DNA from: Chrysochromulina tobinii
Lineage: Eukaryota > Haptophyta > Prymnesiales > Chrysochromulinaceae
NCBI GenBank assembly: GCA_001275005.1
Contig: JWZX01003407.1
Span: 1-64,000 of the forward strand
Direction: 5' to 3'
DNA: 64,000 nt
In this document: positions 41,334 to 50,380 of the stretch, piece by piece
How the letters are laid out: each line of letters begins with the position of its first letter
Position numbering within the stretch: position 1 is the first letter of the stretch
Position numbers and translations under genes: made by a program
Notes under the pieces: generated by a model
The model's input: only the letters and a program-made list of their open reading frames with translations
Told to the model about the DNA's origin: nothing
Databases searched by the model: none

Positions 41334-43773
41334 TCAGGCTGCGGCAGACTTTTTGAGCGCCGCCTCAAAGTTGATGGCACCCGCCTGCAGGCGATCCTGG
41401 GTACCCAGAATCGCGGGGCGTGTGTAGCCCTCGACCTCGAGAGGGCCGAGCGCCTGGTGCACGTCCACTTGTACGAGCTCGTCACGCATCTGCTCGGCCT
41501 GCTGGAGCACCTTCGACTCGGCGATGGTGGCCTCGCGCCGCTCCTTCTTGCACGCCATCAGGATGCGGTCAGCCTCGAGACAGACAGGCATCGCGCGCAC
41601 GAGCCGCGGCCACGGCGGTGGGTCGGGTCGTTCTTGGGCATGTACACGTTCTCCGCGAACATGGCGTGCACGGCCGAGGGGGTCGTGAGCATCCTGGCGA
41701 CCTTTTGGGTGAGCTCGTCGCGCGGCGGACGGTACGGGCGCATGAGCTCGCCAAGGGGCGCGACGCCAGCGGCCATGAGCCAGCCACCGAGCGCGCCGAT
41801 GGGCTGGGGGAAGTTTTCGGAGGCCGCCTGCAGCGCCGACTGCGCCTCGTGCTCGAGCTGGAGCATGGCCGACTCGGCGAGCGCCTCCAGGCCCTCGATG
41901 TGCCGGTTGCGCTGGAAGTGGTGCAGCGTCGCGTACCCAAGGAAGATGGCGCTCATCGCATCGGAGAGGCGGCCCATGAGGAGCTCTTCGAACTTGAGCC
42001 GGCCGCCAAGCGTCAGCGAGACGTCGGCCGCGAACGCGAAGTTGGCCGAGAGACGAAGGAGCTGCGCCTCGTGGTACTTGACGAGCGCATCGCCATCCCT
42101 ATACGCCTGCTTGGACCGTAGCGCCGTCGAGATGCTCGCGCCGATGCCGCGCGTGAGGGAGAGGCCCCAGTTGGAGAAGACGTGGCCGAGCACCTTGAAC
42201 AGGTGGGTGCGGAACTTGGCGGGCGCGTCCGGCTCCTTGGACTGGAGCGCGTTGATCGCGGGGAGCATGTGCGGGTGGCAGCGGGTGAGGCCCTGGCCGA
42301 TGATCTGGAAAGAGCGCGTCATGATGTTGGCGCCCTCGACGGTGATGGCGACGGGCATCGACATGTACGCACTGCCCACGAAGTTGGCCTTGCCCTGCGA
42401 GATGCCCGCGCCGCCGAGGATGTCCATGCCATCGGTGATGATACGACGGCCGCGCTCGGTGCACGATTGCTTCATGATGGACGAGAGTACCATCGGAGCC
42501 TCGTGGTTGTCGATGATGGCGTTCGTCAGCTCGGTGCCCGCGAGCACAATGTACGACTCGCGGCCAGCGCGCGCAAGCGCCTCCTGGATGCCACCGAACT
42601 CGGCGATGGGCACACGGAACTGCTTGCGCACGCGCGAGTACGCCCCGACGCCCGCGCAGACGGTGCGTGCGGCGCCCAATGCGCCCGCCGGGAGGGAGAC
42701 GCCACGGCCCTCGGCGAGGCACTCGACGAACATGTGCCAGCCAAAGCCGCAGCGCTGCTGGCCGCCGAGGATGTTGGACATGGGCACCCACACGTCCTCG
42801 CCGGTGACAGTGCCGTTCATGAAGGCCGCGTTCAGGGGCATGTGGCGCGGGCCCATGTTGAGGCCCTCGTGGCCTCGCTCGAGCAGCGCGACTGTGAAGC
42901 CCTCGGAGCCCTGGCCGCCGAGCAGATTGTTCGGGTCCTTGAGGTCGAGCCCGATACCCACCACGCCCGCAACAGGCGCAAGGGTGATGTAGCGCTTCTC
43001 GAAGGTGCAGCGCACGCCCAGGACGCCGTTGCGCTTCTCGACGGTGCCGTATGAGCCGATGAGCGAGGTGGCGTCCGAACCCGAGTGAGGGCCGGTGAGG
43101 CCGAAGCACGGGATGAGTGTGCCATCCGCGAGGCGCGGCAAGAAGTAGCCACGCTGTTCGTCGGTGCCGTAGCGCACGAGGAGCTCGCCCGGTCCGAGCG
43201 AGTTGGGCACGGCGACCGTCGCGTTCGCGTCGAAGCAGTGTGAGCCGAGCTTGGCAAGGACCGACGAGACCGCCATCGTGGAGAATCCGAGGCCGCCCCA
43301 CTCCTTGGGGATCTTCATCGCGAAGAATTTCTTGTTGCTGCGGACCACACGCGCAGTGCAATACGTCAGATACCGGGCGAGGGGCGGAGATGGGAGAGAA
43401 TGTGAGAGAAGAGGGGTGCAAGAGGGTGCACGTACCGCATGTACTCCCAAGCCTCGGCAGGCAAGTCCTTGTTGGTGGTGACTTGGTAGTCGTTGAGCAT
43501 CGTGCACAACTCTTCGACCTCGTTGTTGAGGAACGAGGTCTCCTCGGCGCTCAGCGTCGGCTTGTACGTGTCCAGCAGGTGCTGCAGGCTCGGGCTTCCC
43601 GTGAAGATGTCCTGGTCGAAGCCAACGGTGCCGCAACCAAGCGCCACCTTTTCAGTCTCGCTCATCTTGGGCATCACGCTCTTTGCCAGCTTGAAGGCCG
43701 TCGCCGTTAGAATCGTGCGCTGTGCCATCGGCGCGCGCATGATCCGGGCCGCATGACCGGCGATCTTGAGCAT
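41334..43773 (-). CDS. fadE: FadE-type acyl-CoA dehydrogenase (frame break near the 3' end)
   Basis: Complement(join(41334..43337, 43436..43773)) with one base unaccounted for, about 780 aa (E. coli FadE: 814). It oxidises acyl-CoA to trans-2-enoyl-CoA in beta-oxidation. The N-terminus includes KVALGCGTVGFDQDIFTG and the FadE-style leader helix, then PKEWGGLGFS, CFGLTGPHSGSDATS (flavin/substrate segment), GADxxxG-like strands, DGMDILGGAGIS and a long C-terminal DUF1974-like region. The 98-nt intron (donor GTACGT, CTGAC branch, CCGCAG acceptor) joins cg|c in frame. Near 41600-41612, within a GCGCGC run, the frame shifts by one base before the last ~85 residues (VCLEADRILMACKKER...). This is probably an assembly indel. 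The N-terminus could be mitochondrial targeting. Confidence 0.85.
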
Positions 43774-44000
43774 TTCGCTGCTTTTTGATGACGTAATCAC
43801 GCGACGGGCGTGCTCTTTAGCGCCTTGTCCCAAAAATGGAAGTCAGCGGCCCCGAACGATGCGTTCCCTTTCATATTCTCCTGTGCTCGCCTCTGCGGGA
43901 CTTCTATGGGCGGGCGAGGGGAAACATGAGGTCTTTGACTCGGCAAAGTCACGAAAGTGACGAGACTCGAGCGACGCGGACCTCAAATACAGTACCGGTA
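43774..44000. promoter_or_regulatory. Divergent promoter, FadE / cis-prenyltransferase
   Basis: 227 bp. No recurring motif was seen. The cis-prenyltransferase frame is open leftwards to about 43836 without an in-frame ATG before 44001. Confidence 0.35.
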
Positions 44001-44945
44001 ATGGTGTGCACGTTCGTCACGCTGGCGGCTTTCGCGCTTCGCCAACATGCTCACTTTCACTCGCTCCGTCACATGCACATGCACGCGCACCGTCACGATG
44101 CTGCAGTGTGCTGCAGCCAGCAGCAGTCGACAGCACTGCGCGCGCTCGAAGCGCTGCCGGCCGATAGCCTCCCGGCTCACCTCGCAGTCATCATGGATGG
44201 CAACGCGCGCTGGGCTCGGCGGCACGGACGCCCCGTCGCTGCTGGTCATGTTGCTGGTGTGGAGGCACTGCGCACGCTGGTGGCCAGCGCAATCGCAGTC
44301 AAGCCGCTGCAGACGCTTACCGTGTACGCCTTCTCGTCAGAGAACTTTGGCCGCCCTCCGGATGAGGTCGCCGCGCTGCTGCGGCTAATTGAGAGCACAC
44401 TTGAGCGCGAAGCGAACGGGCTCCACGATCGCGGCGTGCGTCTGGCATTCGTAGGCGATCTTGAACGCTTGCCCAGCACGCTGCGGGCACTCGTCGACCG
44501 GCTCACATCACGAGCGCCGCCAGACTCGGAGCGCCTCGTGCTCGTGGTTGCCCTCGCGTACGGCGGTCGGCAAGAGATTGTGGCGACCGCTTCACAGCTG
44601 GCGGCGCAAGTAGCGCGAGGGGCCCTAAAGGCGGATGCCATTGATGAGCTCCTCTTCTCGGAGACGCTGAGGATGAGAGGCGCAGGGCTACGGACGACTA
44701 TGTCCGACCCTGACCTCTTGCTGAGGACCGGAGGTCACCGGCGACTCTCGAACTTTATGCTCTTCCAATGCGCGTACACAGAGCTCCACACGGTGGACGT
44801 GCTATGGCCGGATTTTAGCGAGCACGATCTGGTTGGCGTCCTCAAAGAGTACTCTGGACGAAGGCGCACCTTTGGGGTACGCGAATCTCCGACCGCGGCC
44901 GCGGCAACGAAACGAGATTCTGAGTTCGAGATTAACTCGGCTTAA
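44001..44945 (+). CDS. cis-Prenyltransferase (undecaprenyl/dehydrodolichyl diphosphate synthase)
   Basis: 314 aa from the ATG at 44001. Family blocks in order: AVIMDGNARWARRHG (residues 61-75, diphosphate-binding loop), LTVYAFSSENFGRP, LAYGGRQEIV, then DPDLLLRTGGHRRLSNF and TELHTVDVLWPDF. It adds isopentenyl units in cis to make polyprenyl diphosphates for dolichol or plastid polyprenols. The N-terminus has a short hydrophobic stretch (MVCTFVTLAAFAL) and a His-rich linker, so ER or plastid delivery is possible. In the RTGGxxRxSN block the residue after GG is His, where E. coli has Glu. Confidence 0.92.
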   Translation: MVCTFVTLAAFALRQHAHFHSLRHMHMHAHRHDAAVCCSQQQSTALRALEALPADSLPAHLAVIMDGNARWARRHGRPVAAGHVAGVEALRTLVASAIAVKPLQTLTVYAFSSENFGRPPDEVAALLRLIESTLEREANGLHDRGVRLAFVGDLERLPSTLRALVDRLTSRAPPDSERLVLVVALAYGGRQEIVATASQLAAQVARGALKADAIDELLFSETLRMRGAGLRTTMSDPDLLLRTGGHRRLSNFMLFQCAYTELHTVDVLWPDFSEHDLVGVLKEYSGRRRTFGVRESPTAAAATKRDSEFEINSA

Positions 44946-45386
44946 GCACTCCTCTTCAGACTTCGATGTGAGTTTCGAGTACTGTTTCATTATGAATATA
45001 CCACATGGTACATGCGCACCACATGCGCACGTCACGCCCCGCCCATCCGCCATCGGGTGCGGCGTGGCGCGTCCGCGCGGGGCCCAAACCCCCAAGCGCA
45101 CCCCGTGGCATGCTTTACACACACGCGCGTAGTGCCACCCACACCCGCACATACGACATAATACGACACGAAAGGAGGAGTGCGACTAAATTCCTAGGGC
45201 GAGGACTTGCGCAATATCCAATCTATGCAAGGCGATTGGCTCGTCGCGAAGAGTGGGACCTTGGTCTCTGGCCTGCGTGCACAGCCGAGGCCCTTTTGAG
45301 TGCAGCCGCGCATCGGCAGCGCCTCTCACGCAAGAGTCTCCTCGTGCGCGGGCGACCAGCCGCACCACCAACCACGTATCAGCTGA
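44946..45386. other. Convergent intergenic region
   Basis: 3' flanks of the cis-prenyltransferase and the aminotransferase. Nothing recognised. Confidence 0.45.
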
Positions 45387-46688
45387 TTACTTGGCGCTGC
45401 CAATCGGCTTGCCGTTGGTGACTTCATGGATGGCACTCGCTACAAAGGCGAGGTTGCCACTGTTGAGGCCCGGGAGGGAGATGCGTCCGTCGCGGGTAAG
45501 GTAGATGGCGTGCCGCTCCGTGAGCTCATCGCACATGGCAGCGGTCATGCCCGTGAACGCGAACATGCCGATCTGGTTCTTGACATGCGACCAGTCATGT
45601 GTAGAGCCGACCGCCGCAAGCTCCTCGATCAGCCTCAACCGCATGGTGCCGATGCGGTCGGCAAGCCCCGCGCAGTCGCCATAGTATTGCCGGCGCAGCT
45701 CGGCATTTGAGAGCACCTCGTTGACGATCAGCGCGCCGTGGATGGGCGGCGACGAGTACATCGGCCGCACGATGCACTTGAGTTGGGAGAGCACACGACC
45801 GGCAGACGCAGCGTCGGCGCACACGACCGAGAGCGTACCGACTCGCTCGCCGTAGAGGCCAAAGTTCTTGGCAAAGGACTGGGCGAGCAAGAGCGAGTGG
45901 CCCTCGTCGAGGAAGAGCCGGATGGCGAACGCATCGGCTTCGGCGTCGCCGGATGCGAAGCCTTGGTAGGCGCAGTCGAGCAGCACGTGGTGGCCCTTGC
46001 GCAGGATGGCATTGGAGACGGTGCGCCACTGCTCACTGCTCGGGTCGACGCCGGTCGGGTTGTGCGCGCAGGCGTGAAGTAGGAAGATCGAGCCCGCAGG
46101 CGCTGCCTCGATGTCGGCGAGCAGACCCTCGAAGTCGAAGCCCTGGGTCGCGCGGTCCAGGTAACGATACTTGCGCACCTCCAGGCCGGCGAGCTGCATG
46201 ATGTTGATGTGATTGCCCCAGGTCGGGTCGCTCACGTAAATGGCGGTGCCCTTGGGGAGGAAGCGCGCGTAGAACTCACCGGCCAGCCGGCAAGCGCCGG
46301 TGCCCGAGAGCGTCTGAACAGCAGCGATACGGCCCTCTTTAAGGGCAGCACAGTCGTCGCCATACGCAAATTTAAGTGCGAGCTGAATGAAGCCGGGCAG
46401 GCCCTCGATGGGTGCATACTCCTTCTTCTCTCCGCGGGAGAGAAGCCGAGCCTCTGCAGCCGCCACCGAAGGCAGCACAAACGGCAGCCCAGCATCGTCG
46501 CGATAAGCACCAACGGCGAGGTTTACCTTCCCTGGGCGGTTGTTTTCACGGAAGGCCTGCGCGATGCCCAGAATAGCATCGGGTGGTCCCTGCTCGATGG
46601 TGTCTAGATATGCTGAGACTCGTAATGCTGATAGCGGCGGCTTCGCAGCGAACCCGAGGCTCAGCAGTGTGGCGACGTACTCGAACAT
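45387..46688 (-). CDS. Aspartate aminotransferase, class I
   Basis: 433 aa from the ATG at 46688. It interconverts aspartate and 2-oxoglutarate with oxaloacetate and glutamate, using PLP. Motifs: VNLAVGAYRDDAGLPFVLP, TLSGTGACRLAGEFY, SDPTWGNHINIM, LLHACAHNPTGVDP, LLDCAYQGFASGD and the PLP-lysine segment SFAKNFGLYGERVG. The C-terminus keeps the Arg-containing GRISLPGLNSGN. A short hydrophobic N-terminus (MFEYVATLLSLGFAAKPP) may be a targeting signal. Two TTCACAC motifs (minus strand, 46710-46716 and 46722-46728) lie 22 and 34 nt upstream of the ATG. Confidence 0.95.
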   Translation of the reverse strand: MFEYVATLLSLGFAAKPPLSALRVSAYLDTIEQGPPDAILGIAQAFRENNRPGKVNLAVGAYRDDAGLPFVLPSVAAAEARLLSRGEKKEYAPIEGLPGFIQLALKFAYGDDCAALKEGRIAAVQTLSGTGACRLAGEFYARFLPKGTAIYVSDPTWGNHINIMQLAGLEVRKYRYLDRATQGFDFEGLLADIEAAPAGSIFLLHACAHNPTGVDPSSEQWRTVSNAILRKGHHVLLDCAYQGFASGDAEADAFAIRLFLDEGHSLLLAQSFAKNFGLYGERVGTLSVVCADAASAGRVLSQLKCIVRPMYSSPPIHGALIVNEVLSNAELRRQYYGDCAGLADRIGTMRLRLIEELAAVGSTHDWSHVKNQIGMFAFTGMTAAMCDELTERHAIYLTRDGRISLPGLNSGNLAFVASAIHEVTNGKPIGSAK

Positions 46689-46923
46689 TCTCTCAACCTT
46701 CTGGTCAATGTGTGAATGGCAGTGTGAATACACCAAAGTTCACTCTTGTGAGCAGGCAATGTTGGTGGGAACTGTAGAATCTCGGAATCTATGTGAATTT
46801 CACAGTCAAAGAAGAAGCAAAAGACTCAGTAATTCACGTTTCGCCGGCACCACACACGCGCCCACGACGCAAACAAATCCTCACTAATCAGTGACTGACT
46901 CTGTATGTAGGTGTAGCATCCGC

Positions 46924-47792
46924 TCAAAGCGAGTCCGGGAACGACGCAACCGACGACGCAAGGTTCTCCTCGAGCAGCGACGGGAACGCAGCGAACACGA
47001 TAGCGATAACGCCGATCCCAATGACGATGAATCCAATGACATTGTTCTTGTAGGGGGCGACGAGCTCTTGCTTGAGCTTGTCGGGGGCGTACGCATCCTT
47101 CTTGAGCTTGTACTTGGATCGGCGCTCACCGGCTGCGTTCTCGCGATCGATCTCGTCCTTGAGCAGGAGGGGGTCGACATAGTAATCTGTGAGAGAGGAA
47201 CCAACATGTCAGCGTATGCGTCCCATGCAGCATCGCGCAGCCGTCCGCAGCAGCAGGGCAGCCAGATTCGGGGATCGATCCTTGCCACACTACCCTCGCC
47301 TTGCTCGCGCTTTGCGTCGAGAGTGTCGCCGTTGAACGCAGCAAGGATGGCCTCGTCGGTGGAGGCACGCGCCCCCGCCACGAGCGGAACGTATTTTGTG
47401 TCGCCACGCTCGGAGGGTGTCCGCAGCTTTCGGCTCCTTCGTGTGCGCTTGAGCGACTTGATGGGCGCAAGGCGGCGACGCTGTGACTCGGTGAGCAAGC
47501 CACTCACATCGAGGCCATCCGGCTTGACCAGCTGCAGCTCGCCGTCGGCTCCGCGTGTTATGAGCATCGCCCCAGACCCCGATTCAAGTGGTGCGTCGAG
47601 CGGCAGCGGCGGCAGAGGAGCTGGAATCACCTCGGGCTCCGTGTCAGATTCTGCCATGTGAATGGAGCTGATGACCAAGGGTGTCAATCGCAGTCCCGGC
47701 CGTCCTTTGTAGCCACCACACCTCCATGCACCGACGCCACTGATGTGAACGGCCACGACGAATAGGTTTATCAAAAGCCTGTGTGCTGCCAT
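46924..47792 (-). CDS. Plastid-type membrane protein of unknown function
   Basis: Complement(join(46924..47186, 47294..47792)), 253 aa. Signal-peptide-like start (LLINLFVVAVHISGVGAWRC), then a Pro-rich linker, KSLKRTRRSRKLR, and after a 107-nt intron (donor GTAGTG, GCTGAC branch, CACAG acceptor) DYYVDPLLLKDEIDREN, KLKQELVAPYKNNVIG and one C-terminal TM (GFIVIGIGVIAIVFAAFPSL). The splice is chosen because it joins g|at in frame and brings an EDYYVDP motif together. The combination of signal peptide, VAPYKNN and a terminal TM suggests a conserved plastid membrane protein; function unknown. Confidence 0.7.
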
Positions 47793-48095
47793 CGTTGCAG
47801 ATGTCTGTTCTGGAGGCGCCCGCGCGTTCAGAGGCGAGCTGAAAAGATGCTCCACGAGCGCACGCTGAGAATCTCCTCGGTCGAGGAGCGAAGTTCAAAC
47901 CAAAAAATACCGGGTAATGTAGGCTATAGCGCATACGTTCAGCCTGTCTCGAGACAATCGGTCAAAAATTTCATGAATGGTTATACCGTAATCTTGGGCC
48001 TTCAAGATATCTCGTGAGCCGAAAGTGCAAGCCGTGCCGCGCCGACGAGCGCGAGCACGCGACGCGAAGCGCCAGGAAAGTCGACGGCGGCAGCA
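47793..48095. promoter_or_regulatory. Divergent promoter, plastid protein / FAD monooxygenase
   Basis: 303 bp between two genes whose products both start with signal-like sequences, so co-regulation of plastid proteins is plausible. No recurring motif seen. Confidence 0.35.
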
Positions 48096-49580
48096 ATGAG
48101 GGCTCAAGCAGACACGAAGTTCCCGAGCGCGGTTCGATTCGCTGCGCTTCTGGTCACTCTTGTCGCCGCGCCAGCCGATGCCGTCGCGCTCGAGGGCGTC
48201 CGAACGGCCATTGTCGGGGGTGGCGCCTCCGGCCTGCTGCTCGCCCACCGTCTGCTCGATGAGGGCGCAACGGTCAGCCTCTTTGAGAGCCGTGCCGACC
48301 CTCGACACAGCAACAGCCTCGAAGGTCGTGCGTACGCCTTGGGACTGGGCCTGCGGGGTCGCACGGCATTGAGGACCGTGGATGAGCGCCTGTGGAAAGA
48401 CGTCGCGGCGTCGGGCTTTGCCAGCGACCGATTCACTCTGCACCTGCCCTTTGGCTCGTTCGATCTTCGCAAGCCCGACCCAGCGCAGGAACCCAGTATC
48501 CTCATCTACCAGACTGCGCTGTGCTCGGCGATGCTGAGCTCGCTCGAGGAGCGCCATGCCGCTTCGGGTCGCCTGTTCATGAATTTTGAGTGCCGCGTCG
48601 AGACGGTCGATGCGCGCACGGGCGCTGTCTGTGTCGCACCCCTGGCAGGGTCGGCGCCGGCGATTGAGACGTTTGATCTCGTATGCGGCTGCGACGGAGT
48701 CAACTCGGCGGTCCGCGCGGCTGTGGCCGAGCAATCCCTCGCTTTCAACGCCGAGCTTACAACACTGCCAGGCTCCCTCAAGGTGCTGCGACTCGACGCG
48801 ATGCCGAGCACCCTCACGCCGGACGCTGTGCATCTGGTGCCTGGGGCGGGGGGGATGGCAGCCTTTCTGGAGCCGACGGCGAATGGCGCGTGCGCGCTCA
48901 TCAGCTGGCAGACGCCGACGGGCAGGAGCGATGGCCGCTCAGACGCCATTGACCCGGGCGCCCTGACCGATGCCGACGAGACTCGGCGTTTTCTGGCGTC
49001 CAGCTTCCCTCTGATCAGCACCGCGCTGAATCAGACGGATGTGGGTGCTCAGTTTGTGGCGCAGCGCATCTCGAGAGCGAGCACCGTGCGCTGCAACACC
49101 TACCATTTCGGGCAGGTCGTCCTCCTCGGCGACGCGGCGCACTCGACCGGAGGCGCGAGCGGCCAGGGCTGCAATACGGCGCTGGCGGATGCAGCGGCAC
49201 TGGCGACGATGCTCACCGAAGCGCGCGCAAGACGTCGGACGCAGACGCCGGCGGCCGTCGCGGCGGCACTCGCCCGCTACTCCCGCGAACGTCTGCCTGA
49301 GGGGCACGCGCTGCTCGATCTGTCAGTTGGGCCCAGCCGAGCGCTCAGCCCACTCAGCCGCCTGCTCGGTGTGCTCGGGACTCTCAAAGACACGCTGCTG
49401 TTCAAGCTCGGGGTAGGGGAGCCGCCGCTCCAGACGCTGCTCACCACCTCGCTTAAGAGCTTTGCTCAGATCCGGCGCGAGCGAGAGTGGAACTACGGGC
49501 CGTTCCCGACGGACGCCGAGTTCGACGCACAGATTGCACGAGCGACCGCGACGGAGGAGCAGATTCTGGAGCGGGTGTGA
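48096..49580 (+). CDS. FAD-dependent monooxygenase, kynurenine 3-monooxygenase-like
   Basis: 494 aa. After a signal-like N-terminus (FAALLVTLVAAPADAVA) comes the dinucleotide site AIVGGGASGLLLAHRLLDEGA, an aromatic-hydroxylase strand DLVCGCDGVNSAVR (DG motif) and the second FAD motif VVLLGDAAHSTGGASGQGCN. The layout matches class A flavin monooxygenases of the KMO / aromatic-ring hydroxylase type, ~450-500 aa. Substrate is uncertain: kynurenine, or a plastid compound given the leader. There is no C-terminal TM like that of mitochondrial KMO. Confidence 0.85.
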   Translation: MRAQADTKFPSAVRFAALLVTLVAAPADAVALEGVRTAIVGGGASGLLLAHRLLDEGATVSLFESRADPRHSNSLEGRAYALGLGLRGRTALRTVDERLWKDVAASGFASDRFTLHLPFGSFDLRKPDPAQEPSILIYQTALCSAMLSSLEERHAASGRLFMNFECRVETVDARTGAVCVAPLAGSAPAIETFDLVCGCDGVNSAVRAAVAEQSLAFNAELTTLPGSLKVLRLDAMPSTLTPDAVHLVPGAGGMAAFLEPTANGACALISWQTPTGRSDGRSDAIDPGALTDADETRRFLASSFPLISTALNQTDVGAQFVAQRISRASTVRCNTYHFGQVVLLGDAAHSTGGASGQGCNTALADAAALATMLTEARARRRTQTPAAVAAALARYSRERLPEGHALLDLSVGPSRALSPLSRLLGVLGTLKDTLLFKLGVGEPPLQTLLTTSLKSFAQIRREREWNYGPFPTDAEFDAQIARATATEEQILERV

Positions 49581-50380
49581 GCTAAGGGCACGTGCCATTC
49601 ACACGCGCGTTTGCATTTGTTCGTGAGGCGCAAGACAGCAGTCAGCACACCAATTGCACCACATGCACGCACGAGACGATCTAAATCAGCTGTGAGTTTG
49701 GTACGGCTACTTCTGAGGCCGCGAGATTATCGGGACGGTTCCGCAAGAACTCAGTTCTGTCTGGCTCCCTCAGTCTGGCAACGGCCGATTCAATTAGACT
49801 TACCACTTAGTCCACACCGGAAGGAGTCGTCCGACGCGTTACACGTTTGTACGGTACGTACTCACGTTTCGAGATACACGAGAACGAGTCCCACTCCCAG
49901 ATACCCGACCCCGTTATATAGGCTGCTTATACGCGTTATAGCGGCGTGCACCCACCATTAACCGTACGGTCCTCATTTCACATTTCTCATGACCATAATT
50001 AGTGCTCTATAGTATAACAGATCTTGAACGACATTATGAGTATAGCTTATATCGTAATTTTATCGGGTCGTGTGAAGTCGTGTGTAGACCGAGGTAAGAC
50101 CGAGGGGAGCGGAGGCAGGGCCGTCCTTTGAGACGGTGTCGGGTGTGGGGAGTTAGGGGGAACCGCGACGAAACGGACGGATTATTGGGCCAAGTTCAGG
50201 GTGCCGTACCCGGTAGCACTGGTTGACGCGTCGGTAGGGTTAACGTTCACAGGCTGTCACAGGCCATGTTCGGTTCGACTCCCCTCACCGGATAACGGTT
50301 TAGCACACATACAACCGCCCGCGTTGGCTGATGTCTTTGCACGCGCCGTCGGAGAGCCTCGTGACCTTACTCTAGTAAGC
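49581..50380. other. Intergenic upstream of the kinase fusion gene
   Basis: 800 bp, AT-richer near 49980-50060 (TATA-like sequences), then GC-rich. TTCACAG occurs near 50249. A GGTTCGACTCC sequence resembles a tRNA B-box, but no cloverleaf forms. No gene recognised. Confidence 0.45.

Noticed and set aside
50213-50295. GGTTCGACTCC, a good tRNA B-box match
   Set aside because: The flanking T-stem does not pair, the A-box is too far away and lacks key bases, and no acceptor stem forms.
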